Assembly: GCA_002421425.1 (NCBI GenBank)
Contig: DIJZ01000001.1
Coordinates: 59,204-123,203 of the forward strand
From: Caldifarciminota bacterium UBA5631
GTDB taxonomy: Bacteria > Hydrothermota > Hydrothermia > UBA1063
Length of the DNA: 64,000 nt
Direction: 5' to 3'
In this document: piece by piece, positions 52,909 to 61,543 of the stretch
How positions within the stretch are numbered: the first letter of the stretch is position 1
How the letters are laid out: every line of letters starts with the position of its first letter
Position numbers and translations under genes: made by a program
Notes under the pieces: generated by a model
The model's database searches: none
Told to the model about the DNA's origin: nothing
What the model saw: the letters and a program-made list of their open reading frames with translations, nothing else

Positions 52909-53466
52909 ATGGTAGATAAGGTATACAAAGAAGCAGAATTCCGTATGAAGAAAACCATAGAAAATTTTGAAAGGGAAATATCAAGGCTTCGGACTGGGAG
53001 AGCAACACCCTACCTCCTTGACGGAGTTAAGGTGGATTACTACGGTTCTCAGGTCCCCATCAATCAGGTGGCAACAATCCAGATACCCGAAGCATCGATG
53101 ATTATTATTCAGCCCTGGGATAAATCTGTAATCGGAGAAATCGAGAGAGCAATTAAGAAAGCGGGGCTTGGACTAAACCCTCAAAGTGATGGTAATGTTC
53201 TAAGAATTCCAATTCCCCCACTCTCTGAAGAGAGGCGCCAGGAACTCATAAAGATAATAAGGAAGTACGCCGAAGATGCGCGAGTTGCTATCAGAAACAT
53301 AAGACGAGATGGTGTGGATCAAGTAAAAAAAATGGAAAAGAACAAGGAAATCAGTGAGGATGAATCAAAAAAGGCAGAAAAACATTTTCAGGAACTTCAC
53401 GATAAGTATATCGAAGAAATCAATAAATTGGTGAAGAATAAGGAGAAAGAAATTCTTGAAGAGTAA
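52909..53466 (+). CDS. frr: ribosome recycling factor
   Basis: A 185-residue protein with the RRF signature: LRTGRATPYLLDGVKVDYYG (read from about 27), IQIPEASMIIIQPWD, LNPQSDGNVLRIPIPPLSEERR and VRNIRRDG-like IRNIRRDGVDQ. It splits post-termination ribosomes with EF-G. AGGAGG precedes the ATG. Confidence 0.98.
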   Translation: MVDKVYKEAEFRMKKTIENFEREISRLRTGRATPYLLDGVKVDYYGSQVPINQVATIQIPEASMIIIQPWDKSVIGEIERAIKKAGLGLNPQSDGNVLRIPIPPLSEERRQELIKIIRKYAEDARVAIRNIRRDGVDQVKKMEKNKEISEDESKKAEKHFQELHDKYIEEINKLVKNKEKEILEE

Positions 53467-54157
53467 TATTCCCCGGCATGTCGCCATAATTATGGACGGC
53501 AATGGCCGCTGGGCGAAGGAAAGAGGCCTCCCTCGTTACCTCGGACACGAAGCGGGATCAGAGTCTGTGCGAGAAATTATCAGAGTATCACAAAGCCTTG
53601 GCATAAAGTATTTAACTCTTTACACATTCTCCATCGAAAACTGGAGAAGACCGAAATATGAAGTAAACTTCCTTATGAAAATGCTCAGCAAGTTGATTAG
53701 AGAAGAAGTGGATTCTCTTTTAAAAAATAACGTGAAGTTAGATTTTGTCGGAAAACTTGAGCTTCTACCAGAGTCAGTGTTGAAAGAAATCCACTTAGCG
53801 AGAGAAAAGACAAAAGACTGCTCGGGTTTAACGGTTTTTCTTGCACTGTCATACGGCGGTAGAGCCGAAATCCTCGATGCTGTGAGTAGACTTGGAAAAC
53901 AAAGAGAGAATCTTTCTAATATAACCGAAGAGGAGTTTAAGAGATACACTTACTTTCCAGAGGTCCCCGACCCTGACCTATTAATCAGAACAGGTGGAGA
54001 ATTAAGGATTTCAAATTTTCTCCTCTGGCATGTTGCATATACAGAATTTTACTTCACCCATACACTATGGCCGGATTTCAGAAAAGAGGAATTCCTCAAG
54101 ATCATAGAAGATTACTCACGAAGAGAAAGGAGGTTTGGCGGTGTCGCTGAAGTCTGA
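53456..54157 (+). CDS. uppS: isoprenyl (undecaprenyl) diphosphate synthase
   Basis: A 233-residue cis-prenyltransferase: HVAIIMDGNGRWAKERG (catalytic Asp at about 14), LGHEAGSES, TLYTFSIENWRRP, ALSYGGRAEI and DLLIRTGGELRISNFLLW. It makes the C55 lipid carrier for peptidoglycan and surface polymers. The TTG start overlaps frr by 11 nt. The product chain length is not readable. Confidence 0.97.
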   Translation: MKSNIPRHVAIIMDGNGRWAKERGLPRYLGHEAGSESVREIIRVSQSLGIKYLTLYTFSIENWRRPKYEVNFLMKMLSKLIREEVDSLLKNNVKLDFVGKLELLPESVLKEIHLAREKTKDCSGLTVFLALSYGGRAEILDAVSRLGKQRENLSNITEEEFKRYTYFPEVPDPDLLIRTGGELRISNFLLWHVAYTEFYFTHTLWPDFRKEEFLKIIEDYSRRERRFGGVAEV

Positions 54158-54941
54158 ACTGAGGGTGCGAACCCTTACCGCTCTGGTTCTTATTCCTGCA
54201 GTACTTGCACTTGTTTTTCTTGGGAAAATATACTTCTTTTTACTGATCGTAGCCGCATTTGCGCTGGCGCAGTGGGAATTCCTGAATCTTTTCGGTGTTA
54301 AAAAAGCTCTCAAATGGTATTCAGTTTTTCTTCTTGGGGCCAGTCTCTTTGCTTTTTCTTTCAATCTAATCTACTTAATTGCACTGTGTCCGCTTCTTCT
54401 TTTTCTTGCGATTCCGCTAATGTGGAATAAGGGAATTTCAATCAAAGAGTTTGCCTTAACATTTTTTATACTTGTATATATGTGGATGGGCGCAGCTTCC
54501 GCTCTTCTCATAAGAACCCGAATGGGTTACCAGGGCATCCTGTTCTTTCTCTTCGTCATATGGATTTTCGACAGTATGGCCTATATTGGTGGCTACTTCC
54601 TGGGCAAACACAAACTTGCAGAAAAGATCAGCCCCAAGAAAACTATCGAAGGATATGTTTATGGAATTTTGTTTACCATACCTTTTGGTTACATACTTTA
54701 CCACATCAAGGTAATACCTCCGGGAACAACGCTCGCATCCACTATTGCACTGACTGTTTTTATTTCTATCCTCTCTCAAATCGGTGACCTTGTAGAGTCG
54801 GCCTTTAAGCGAGAAGCTGGCGTAAAAGACTCGTCAAATCTATTTCCAGGACACGGGGGAATGTTAGACAGAGTCGATAGTATCGTATTTACAGCACCGT
54901 ATTTTGCCATTATCACGAGGATCTTGGGACTATGGAGATAA
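54141..54941 (+). CDS. cdsA: phosphatidate cytidylyltransferase
   Basis: A 266-residue integral membrane protein with about eight hydrophobic segments. The CdsA signature lies near the C-terminus: SQIGDLVESAFKREAGVKD and LFPGHGGMLDRVDS. It makes CDP-diacylglycerol, used by PssA. The GTG at 54141 is chosen because AAAGGAGG (54126-54133) is 7 nt upstream; the TTG at 54135 is too close to it. Confidence 0.96.
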   Translation: MSLKSELRVRTLTALVLIPAVLALVFLGKIYFFLLIVAAFALAQWEFLNLFGVKKALKWYSVFLLGASLFAFSFNLIYLIALCPLLLFLAIPLMWNKGISIKEFALTFFILVYMWMGAASALLIRTRMGYQGILFFLFVIWIFDSMAYIGGYFLGKHKLAEKISPKKTIEGYVYGILFTIPFGYILYHIKVIPPGTTLASTIALTVFISILSQIGDLVESAFKREAGVKDSSNLFPGHGGMLDRVDSIVFTAPYFAIITRILGLWR

Positions 54942-55216
54942 AAGAATTCCAGAACAAAATAAGAAAAACTTATTATGACAAAGATGCAAGAAGAGGAAAG
55001 GCGGAAACTTTCCGATGGCTTATTGAAGAAATCGGCGAGCTTGCCAGAGCAATCAGAAACATGAACACCGAAGAATTGAATGAGGAATTTTCTGATGTTT
55101 GTGCATGGCTTTTTTCTCTTGCGAATCTTTATGAGATTGACATGGAATCTGCAATGACGAAATACGACAAAGGTTGTCCAAAGTGTGGAAAATCACCCTG
55201 CCAGTGTAAAGAATGA
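54932..55216 (+). CDS. MazG-like nucleotide pyrophosphohydrolase with C-terminal zinc knuckle
   Basis: A 94-residue MazG-fold protein. WLIEEIGELARAI and EEFSDVCAWL supply the EExxE and ExxD metal motifs. The C-terminus carries CPKCGKSPCQC, a small Cys cluster likely to bind zinc. It should hydrolyse an NTP or dNTP to the monophosphate. It overlaps cdsA by 10 nt. Its position after cdsA is not typical. Confidence 0.9.
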   Translation: MEIKEFQNKIRKTYYDKDARRGKAETFRWLIEEIGELARAIRNMNTEELNEEFSDVCAWLFSLANLYEIDMESAMTKYDKGCPKCGKSPCQCKE

Positions 55217-55225
55217 GGAAATTTG

Positions 55226-56083
55226 ATGTCGGAACGGAGAGCCATTTCATTAATCGTCCTCTCGTCGCTCATCTGGAGCACTTCATTCCCTGCGGTAAAA
55301 GCCGGGCTTTCATACATACCACCGATTGCTTTCGTATTCCTTAGATTTACCCTCGGTACATTTTTTTACATCCTCTTTTTCATTATAGCAAAGAAAAGGT
55401 TCAAAAAGGAAATCCTGAAGGACCGACGAGTTTATGCACTTGGAATTGTTACCTTTCTCTCCTATATATTCCAATACTTCGGTCAACTTTACACACTGGC
55501 ATCACGAACCGCTTTGATAATAAATCTTTTTGTAATATGGGTTCCAATCCTTGCAGTGCTTTTTTTAAAAGAAAAATTCCCAAAGCGATTTTTCTTCTCG
55601 ATAATCCTTCTAATTCCAGGGATGTTTTTGCTTGCCTCAGGAAAAAATCCTTCCGAGATCTGGAAAGCCAAACTGATGATAGGTGATCTTATTGTTCTCT
55701 TTGCTTCTTTCTGCTGGGCGTTCTATGTCATCATTTCCAAACATCTCCTTGAGAAATACTCAACTCATGAGTTGAACGTGGTCGTTTTCGCAATTACTGC
55801 TCTCGCCTCTTTCCCTTTAATTTTCATCACAAAGACACCCATAATAATCAATTGGACCAGTACTCTTCTCCTGCTACACCTTAGCCTCGGCTGTACTGTC
55901 ATTGCGTACTATTTGTACGTTTCTGGTTTGAAGCACGCAGGGGCAATAAGGAGTACTATTTTTGTTTCCCTTGAAGTACTTTTTAGTTTTTTGATCGCTT
56001 TAATTTTTCTTCATGAGAAGTGGGCTCCCCTCGAACTTCTCGGCGGGGCGCTAATGCTCTTCGCTGTCTCTATTGCCGTGTAA
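55226..56083 (+). CDS. EamA/DMT-family transporter
   Basis: A 285-residue membrane protein with ten predicted TM segments and two EamA repeats (LIWSTSFPAVKAGL in the first; VIAYYLYVSGLKHAGA and ALIFLHEKW in the second). DMT-family exporters move amino acids or other metabolites; the substrate is unknown. The ATG at 55226 follows GAGGA at a good distance. It is the last gene of the ribosomal operon. The 95 nt after it contain no gene. Confidence 0.93.
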   Translation: MSERRAISLIVLSSLIWSTSFPAVKAGLSYIPPIAFVFLRFTLGTFFYILFFIIAKKRFKKEILKDRRVYALGIVTFLSYIFQYFGQLYTLASRTALIINLFVIWVPILAVLFLKEKFPKRFFFSIILLIPGMFLLASGKNPSEIWKAKLMIGDLIVLFASFCWAFYVIISKHLLEKYSTHELNVVVFAITALASFPLIFITKTPIIINWTSTLLLLHLSLGCTVIAYYLYVSGLKHAGAIRSTIFVSLEVLFSFLIALIFLHEKWAPLELLGGALMLFAVSIAV

Positions 56084-56178
56084 GAGAAAAGTGGAATTCC
56101 CAGGTTCTAAAAATGGTTCGAAGTGACGGCGTTCCGACAGCCGCAGAAGAAAACTGCTCAATTAGTATAATTTGAAAA

Positions 56179-56253
56179 TGGGCAGAGGAGGATTCGAACC
56201 TCCGACCTCTGGTATGTGAGACCAGCGTTCTAACCAGACTGAACTATCTGCCC
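56179..56253 (-). tRNA. tRNA-Val (anticodon CAC)
   Basis: A 75-nt tRNA on the minus strand: acceptor GGGCAGA/TCTGCCC, anticodon stem CTGGT/ACCAG with loop CTCACAT (CAC), and T-loop GGTTCGAATCC. CCA is not encoded. It is divergent from the PorX-like gene. Confidence 0.97.
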
Positions 56254-56261
56254 GCACATAT

Positions 56262-56290
56262 ATTATAGAGGCTCTAGCTTGGATTTTAAA
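56262..56290 (-). promoter_or_regulatory. promoter for tRNA-Val
   Basis: Minus strand: perfect -10 TATAAT (56262-56267), 8 nt before the tRNA. The matching -35 at 17 nt is TTTAAA (56285-56290), a weak box. It lies next to the divergent PorX promoter. Confidence 0.65.
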
Positions 56291-56303
56291 GACCTCTTTG
56301 CCT

Positions 56304-56309
56304 TATAAT
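56304..56309 (+). promoter_or_regulatory. -10 box for the PorX-like gene (leaderless type)
   Basis: Perfect TATAAT, 6 nt before the ATG at 56316, with no Shine-Dalgarno. A TTGGAT (56279-56284) stands at a 19-nt spacing and is a possible but poorly spaced -35. Confidence 0.6.
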
Positions 56310-56315
56310 TTAACA

Positions 56316-57767
56316 ATGAAAATTCTCTGGCTTGATGACGAAATTGAGGTTCTGAAGCCACACATACTCTTTCTGGAGCGTGAAGGGCTGAAAGTTATCG
56401 GAGTTGATCACCCCATAAAAGCTTTAGAAATAGCAAGATTGGAAGCCTTCGACGTTATATTGATCGACTACAAGATGCCTCAGATTTCCGGCATCGAATT
56501 TGCAAGAGAAATCAAAAAAATACACCCAAATATTCCCCTGGTTCTCATCACAATGGTGCAGGACAAAGAAGTCATGGACGAAGCCTTTTCCATCGATATT
56601 TTTGATTACCTCGTGAAACCCGTTCAACCCAGTCAAATACTTGCAGTTCTGAGAAAACTGGATAGGGACAAACTTAAGGATCGTTCAGAAACAAGAAGAG
56701 TGTTAGATTACTACAACAGACTTAATTCCCTGGGTAACACGTGGAAAGAATGGCTTGAGAAGGGTGCGGTTCTTTTCAACTGGATGGTGGAGAGTCCCGA
56801 TGATGATTTGCTCTCTGAGGAGCTCAAGGCAAAGAACCAGGATTATGCAAACTGGGTCCAGGAAAATCTTCCACTTTTGCTGCCCCAAAGCGAAATTCCG
56901 TGGATTTTCAGGATCTTTAAAAATGAAATCTTCCCGCTAGTTTCTAATAATGAAAGAGTAAACGTCCTTGTATTTGACAACTTCCGGTTTGACCAGGCAC
57001 TTGAACTTTCGAGAGTAATTCCTCCATCCTACAGTCTCGAAATCAAACCAATTTTTTCTATCATTCCAACGGCAACACAATTCGCAAGAAATTCCCTTTT
57101 TTCAGGGAATACACCCTTCGACACCGAGCGCAGGAACCCGGGCTGGTTAAAAGATAACCTCCACGAAAAAGAATTACTTGAGCAAAACCTTGTGGAGAAC
57201 GGATTAAAGGATGTTTCTCACTTTGTGAGGAAAATAAACACCCTCGATGCCCTGAAACAGGAAACCTTTCAACATGGAGGAAAGCTGGAAGTATACGTAA
57301 TTAATTTCTTTGACATGATATTTCACCTCCGAGAAGAAGAATCACCACTCAGAGGTCTCATAGAGAGTGCAGACGACTACGTGAAGCTTTGTAAGTTTAT
57401 CCTTGAAACTTCCGGATTCATTGAAAAACTGCATACACCTTATACATTCATAACCACCGACCATGGGTGGATCAAAGGGGAGAAGGCCGTCGTAATTCAA
57501 GGCGGTGCTGAGACTACAGAGGGGCTTAGATTTAAGTTCGGGGATTCTCTAAGAGCCCTGGAAGGTAAGCCTATTGACCTTACTGACCTGAGAAGTTACG
57601 GGATTCCACAGATTGCAAGGCATCTTTTCCTGGCCAAAGGTTATGACTACTTTGTCTACAGAAGTGACCCGAGCAAGTATAAGAAGAAGTACCGTGGTGG
57701 ACTATATCACGGGGGTGTCAGCATCGAAGAGATGATTATCCCGTTGATAAAGTTAAGAAAGCGGTAG
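56316..57767 (+). CDS. porX: PorX-like response regulator with PglZ domain
   Basis: A 483-residue protein starting at MKILWLDDE. The receiver domain (about 1-120) has D7-D8, phospho-acceptor D51, T79 and K101. The PglZ/alkaline-phosphatase-like domain (about 150-480) has FDNFRFDQ, TATQFARNSLFSG, FITTDHGW and SIEEMIIPLIKL. This combination is PorX, which in Bacteroidetes controls type IX secretion genes and has phosphodiesterase activity. It fits the many T9SS-type C-terminal domains here, but its sensor kinase and the secretion genes are not in the window. The symbol rests on architecture. Confidence 0.92.
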   Translation: MKILWLDDEIEVLKPHILFLEREGLKVIGVDHPIKALEIARLEAFDVILIDYKMPQISGIEFAREIKKIHPNIPLVLITMVQDKEVMDEAFSIDIFDYLVKPVQPSQILAVLRKLDRDKLKDRSETRRVLDYYNRLNSLGNTWKEWLEKGAVLFNWMVESPDDDLLSEELKAKNQDYANWVQENLPLLLPQSEIPWIFRIFKNEIFPLVSNNERVNVLVFDNFRFDQALELSRVIPPSYSLEIKPIFSIIPTATQFARNSLFSGNTPFDTERRNPGWLKDNLHEKELLEQNLVENGLKDVSHFVRKINTLDALKQETFQHGGKLEVYVINFFDMIFHLREEESPLRGLIESADDYVKLCKFILETSGFIEKLHTPYTFITTDHGWIKGEKAVVIQGGAETTEGLRFKFGDSLRALEGKPIDLTDLRSYGIPQIARHLFLAKGYDYFVYRSDPSKYKKKYRGGLYHGGVSIEEMIIPLIKLRKR

Positions 57768-59414
57768 TCAATCTAACACTCCGATTAATTCTCTTTTTAC
57801 AAAAGTCCTACCATCAAGGGTTTCTGCTTTCACCATAAGAATATACATCCCCTCATCAAGCAATTTACCCGAAATAAGGGATTCAAGAACAAAGGAGTGT
57901 TTACCATCAATCAGCAGTTTCTTTTCAAAGAAAGTCGCAACTTTCCTTCCGTCAATTCTATACATTTCAGCCGTAGCATAGATCGGGAAACTGGGAAATG
58001 CAAGATTTACAATCAACAATGGAATTCCCCGGGAAGGGGCAAGAACCCTTGAAGAAAGAGAGAGAAGTGCATTGTCCTGTGGAGGTTGAATATTTATGCT
58101 GTTCGGCTTTGCAGGAGTTGAGCCCTCCCTGGACGATGACCAATTATATTTAGAATTAGAGGGAAGCTGGGCACACAGACGTTCCAGGGAAATATTATAT
58201 CCGCCTCCCCAGCTGGAGGAGTACGGCACAAAATCCACGCAGGAACCAGCTTCATCATACAGAAAAACGGTATCTCCAGTGTTGTTAAGGGTCGGAAAAT
58301 TGCTCAACACAAAATGTCCCGAAACATCCAGAGGTTTTGACGATAGGACAAGGTAGCCACCTGGAGGGATCCAAAAAGTTTCCTGGAAGGGAGCAGACCT
58401 CCTTACAGGATCACCAACAGAAAAACCTAATAAGCTAATTGAATCCGCGGAATTGTTAAAAAGTTCTATCCACTCTATTTCGCTGTTATACATTATTTCA
58501 TTAATTACTAGAGGGCTTCTACCCACGAAAAATCTCAGGGTTCGGGTTTGTATGGGAGAACTGTCAGCCTCCGGTATTATGACACTAAAGGAAGCGTAAT
58601 ATGTTCCAGGTGGAAAGGAAAACGGCCCCAGATTTACATCGACGAAGGAATCCGGGAGCAAATTGACATACCTCTCTTCATCCCCGCCTGGGTAACCCCC
58701 TGAAATTTCATAACCGACTTCTATTCGTCCAATTGCTTCAGTACCAATATTCTTCAGTGACAATGTAAAAAGCACCTCATAGTCACCACTGGGTGCAAAC
58801 TTGGCTCCGGCTATCACTATGTTGAATGGATGGGATACGGAGTTCTCTCGACCGCAAGTATTCCCTGAAGAATCTTCAGAACATCTCCAGTTTTCTGCAA
58901 TGTCTGGACCCCAGTAGTACTTCCTCTCGAAGCTCACACCGTCCTTTGAACGTAAAGGAAATCCACTACCCAAACCAAAACTTGATACAACCTGTCCTGA
59001 CGTTGCGACAAGGGCAATCGTATCATTTGAAGAAAGCCCATTTCCAAGGTCAGTATCTCTGGTAGTCATTATAGATATTGAACCAGGGAAAGTGTAAGGT
59101 AAATAGTTTTCTCCGTAAATTACATATTCTCTATCCAGAATGACTCCATAACCTTTTGGAGGGATCTTTGTAGTGGCTCTGACATCCTGATAATAACTGA
59201 GAATTTCACTAAAAGGAACAATTGAGTCCAGTTCTGCATTATCCCTCAATCTGTAAACAGCAACATCTATCGTATCATCCGAAGGATTATATAGTTCTAT
59301 AAACTCATTCCTGTCACCAGGTGAAAGGGAGCCTGACTCTGGGCCCAAAGGATCCAGCATAACCTCGGTAATTACTGGATGTAAAAAAATGATAAGGGCT
59401 ATGTAAAGCATCAT
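57768..59414 (-). CDS. secreted lamin-tail-domain protein
   Basis: A 548-residue protein: signal peptide (about 1-15), a lamin-tail (LTD) domain (about 15-160; EFIELYNPSDDTID), a CARDB-like domain (about 200-300), a second LTD (about 305-430; INEIMYNSEIEWIELFN) and a C-terminal sorting-like region (about 470-548; EMYRIDGRKVATFF). It is probably an extracellular or surface protein; no enzyme motif is seen. Its start overlaps the dtd stop by ATGA, and it ends next to the PorX gene stop, convergently. Confidence 0.9.
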   Translation of the reverse strand: MMLYIALIIFLHPVITEVMLDPLGPESGSLSPGDRNEFIELYNPSDDTIDVAVYRLRDNAELDSIVPFSEILSYYQDVRATTKIPPKGYGVILDREYVIYGENYLPYTFPGSISIMTTRDTDLGNGLSSNDTIALVATSGQVVSSFGLGSGFPLRSKDGVSFERKYYWGPDIAENWRCSEDSSGNTCGRENSVSHPFNIVIAGAKFAPSGDYEVLFTLSLKNIGTEAIGRIEVGYEISGGYPGGDEERYVNLLPDSFVDVNLGPFSFPPGTYYASFSVIIPEADSSPIQTRTLRFFVGRSPLVINEIMYNSEIEWIELFNNSADSISLLGFSVGDPVRRSAPFQETFWIPPGGYLVLSSKPLDVSGHFVLSNFPTLNNTGDTVFLYDEAGSCVDFVPYSSSWGGGYNISLERLCAQLPSNSKYNWSSSREGSTPAKPNSINIQPPQDNALLSLSSRVLAPSRGIPLLIVNLAFPSFPIYATAEMYRIDGRKVATFFEKKLLIDGKHSFVLESLISGKLLDEGMYILMVKAETLDGRTFVKRELIGVLD

Positions 59415-59848
59415 AGTGCAAGAACAAAGGTCACCGGTCCGTAGTTTAAGAGTTTCACCTCCATTTTTGCCTGAAATACACCCCTTTGCACTCTAATACC
59501 AAAAGATTCGATGTGTTCGCAAAATCTTTCAAAAAAGAGTCTCGCCCTTTCAGGCTCCATGCAGCGGTCAAAGGATGGTCTTCTTCCCTTTTCGATGCTG
59601 CCCTCAAGGGTAAAATTAGGTACTGCAAGGATTTCAAGGTTTTTGTCCTTAACTGAAAGATTCATTTTTCCACTTTCATCTTCAAAGATTCTGAGTTCGA
59701 CAATTTTCCTTGCGGCTTTTTTTAGAATTTCTTCAGTATCTTCTGAAGAGAAACCAGTTAAAAGCAAAAGACCATGGTCTATATGCGCCTTGCGCTCACC
59801 TTCAACCCAGACTTCAGCCCAGTTTACCCTCTGTATAACCACTCTCAT
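59411..59848 (-). CDS. dtd: D-aminoacyl-tRNA deacylase, divergent
   Basis: A 145-residue protein from the ATG at 59848 (GGGAGG upstream). DTD features are MRVVIQRV, GKMNLSV, KGRRPSF and the GP cis-proline motif in NYGPVTF. The usual SQFTL motif reads PNFTL, and a Gly in the GxFGADM-like segment reads Gln (GVFQAKM). DTD frees tRNA from D-amino acids. The altered motif may change chiral or glycine discrimination. It is translationally coupled to the lamin-tail gene. Confidence 0.93.
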   Translation of the reverse strand: MRVVIQRVNWAEVWVEGERKAHIDHGLLLLTGFSSEDTEEILKKAARKIVELRIFEDESGKMNLSVKDKNLEILAVPNFTLEGSIEKGRRPSFDRCMEPERARLFFERFCEHIESFGIRVQRGVFQAKMEVKLLNYGPVTFVLAL

Positions 59849-59977
59849 ACATCCTCCCACAAGATTTTAAACTAACCCTGATAGAAAAGAAAACAAATTC
59901 ATGAAACAAGAACTGCGCATCTACATTCACGGTTCCCTTTAAAGGAAGAATTGGCCTCGTGGAATCTGGATTCCTTT

Positions 59978-60006
59978 TTGAATTTCAGCAATAAATACAT
60001 TACCAT
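59978..60006 (+). promoter_or_regulatory. promoter for the TPR-LolA pair
   Basis: -35 TTGAAT (59978-59983), 17-nt spacer, -10 TACCAT (60001-60006). GGAGG follows in the leader. The rest of the 181-nt gap 59849-60029 shows no further feature. Confidence 0.6.
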
Positions 60007-60029
60007 TTTTGAATGCGGAGGAAGCCTGG

Positions 60030-60743
60030 ATGAAATTATGGGTACTTACTCTGTTCCTTATCTCTCCGAACTACGGAGAACTGAAAGACGTGCAGGATTT
60101 GATTCAAAGGTTTGAGGCATCTATAAGGGCCCAGGAATACGATTCAATAAAATTAAATTATCAGAGGCTTCGGAAGTTGGCAAAAGATAAAAACGATTTT
60201 CTCGGAGACTATATCTCGGGTCTGGCAATCTTCAAGATGCTCACTGCAGACAGTAGTTTTCGAAGTGGCGATTTCCTCGATAGTGCGATCTATTTCATTG
60301 AAAGGAGTATTTCCAGAAAGCAAGACTTTTCTGATTCTTATGTGCTTCTTGGTTCTCTTTACGGACTTAAGATTACAGGAAACTTCACCAGGGCAATATC
60401 CCTTGGAAAAAAATCCGAAGAAGCCTTTGAAAAAGCAAAACAACTGGATCCAAGCAACCCCAGGATTTATTACCTTTATGGCACAGGGCTTTTCTTCAGG
60501 CCGAAATCTTTTGGAGGTTCTCAAGAAAAAGCCAAGCACAACTTTATCACCGCACTGAATTTTTATAAGAAAGAAACAAACAACCCGCTGAGCTGGGGAT
60601 ACTTGGAATGTAAAGCATTTCTCGGTTACGCTTACGAAAAGACCGGATTTCCCGATAGCGCAAAGATAGTTTACAGGGAGATCCTTAAAGAAGATTCCAA
60701 CTATAAGTGGGTTAAGCAACAACTTAACAGAATGAAGAATTGA
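60030..60743 (+). CDS. secreted TPR protein
   Basis: A 237-residue protein from the ATG at 60030 (GGAGG 8 nt upstream). It has a signal peptide (about 1-17) and TPR-like helices (about 25-235; FEKAKQLDPSNPRIYYLYG, LGYAYEKTGFPDSAKIVYREIL). It is likely periplasmic. It is followed after 37 nt by a LolA-like gene; a GTGGGA/TCCCAC hairpin (60746-60761) lies between them without a U-tract. Confidence 0.87.
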   Translation: MKLWVLTLFLISPNYGELKDVQDLIQRFEASIRAQEYDSIKLNYQRLRKLAKDKNDFLGDYISGLAIFKMLTADSSFRSGDFLDSAIYFIERSISRKQDFSDSYVLLGSLYGLKITGNFTRAISLGKKSEEAFEKAKQLDPSNPRIYYLYGTGLFFRPKSFGGSQEKAKHNFITALNFYKKETNNPLSWGYLECKAFLGYAYEKTGFPDSAKIVYREILKEDSNYKWVKQQLNRMKN

Positions 60744-60780
60744 TAGTGGGAGAATTCCCACGTTTACAGGAGGTGTTATT

Positions 60781-61494
60781 ATGAGATCCTTGATCTTCAT
60801 AACAGGAATAGTAGTCGGATTTCTTATGGCAGCAGAACCCGATGTAATCCAGCAAATTCGCACAAAATATGTAAACCAAGGTAAGACGATTAAAGATATC
60901 ACAATCGTGCAAGAAGATCCAGATTTGGGTGAAGTGAAAACGATGAGAAAAGGTGTTAAATCAAGAATTGAACTCAACATGCCTGCTGGCGAAGGTGAAA
61001 CTGTAAAGACAATAATCGTTTTTGACAGCCTTGAATACTGGATGATCTCACCCATAATTGGAAGAAGAAAAATTTCCGCCGCAGAAGCGAAGACCTATCA
61101 ACAAGAGGAATGGCAAGAAAATCTAGTAAAAGCCAGGGTTGTAGGAGAGGGGGAATTCGCCGGAAAGAGTTGTTACATATTAGAGATAAATATCTCCGAA
61201 AAAGATGGCATTATAGAGAAAGTCTGGGTAGATAAAAAAGATCTGAATACCCTTAAAATTGAAGTGACACAGGACAAGAAAACAATCGCAACAGTATATT
61301 CTGATTTTCGTAAAGTGTTCGAGAACATTACAATGCCCTTCAAGATTGAGACCTTCGAAGATGGAAAACTCGTACATACGATGATATTTAAGGAAATCAA
61401 AGTTAACCAGGGGCTTTCCGATGATCTTTTCAACGTGGACAAAATCGAAGTTAAGTTTGCTTCACCTGAAGAGATAATGAAAATGTTCAGATAG
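60781..61494 (+). CDS. LolA/LolB-superfamily outer-membrane lipoprotein-sorting protein
   Basis: A 237-residue protein with a signal peptide (about 1-18) and the beta-rich LolA-like fold: repeated strands such as CYILEINISEKDGIIEKVWVD and TMPFKIETFEDGKLV. It resembles the outer-membrane lipoprotein-sorting family used to carry lipids or lipoproteins in the periplasm. AGGAGGTG stands before the ATG. A terminator follows 19 nt after the stop. Confidence 0.88.
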   Translation: MRSLIFITGIVVGFLMAAEPDVIQQIRTKYVNQGKTIKDITIVQEDPDLGEVKTMRKGVKSRIELNMPAGEGETVKTIIVFDSLEYWMISPIIGRRKISAAEAKTYQQEEWQENLVKARVVGEGEFAGKSCYILEINISEKDGIIEKVWVDKKDLNTLKIEVTQDKKTIATVYSDFRKVFENITMPFKIETFEDGKLVHTMIFKEIKVNQGLSDDLFNVDKIEVKFASPEEIMKMFR

Positions 61495-61513
61495 GAATAA
61501 ACTGTCCGTGCCT

Positions 61514-61543
61514 CTAATCCGCAAAAGGATTAGTTATAATTTT
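61514..61543 (+). terminator. Rho-independent terminator after the LolA-like gene
   Basis: CTAATCC (61514-61520) pairs perfectly with GGATTAG (61527-61533) across a GCAAAA loop, followed by TTATAATTTT. It lies between convergent genes; the opposite strand lacks a clear U-tract, so it mainly serves the plus strand. Confidence 0.8.

Noticed and set aside
56124..56150. Hairpin after the EamA transporter as a terminator
   Set aside because: CGGC/GCCG is a 4-bp stem without a U-tract; too weak to call.
60746..60761. GTGGGA/TCCCAC hairpin between the TPR and LolA-like genes as a terminator
   Set aside because: Short stem with no U-tract, directly followed by the Shine-Dalgarno of the next gene; at most a processing or regulatory hairpin.
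60153..61055. 300-codon open frame on the minus strand
   Set aside because: It is antisense to the TPR and LolA-like genes, both of which have signal peptides, good Shine-Dalgarno sites and family features; it has no recognisable domain.
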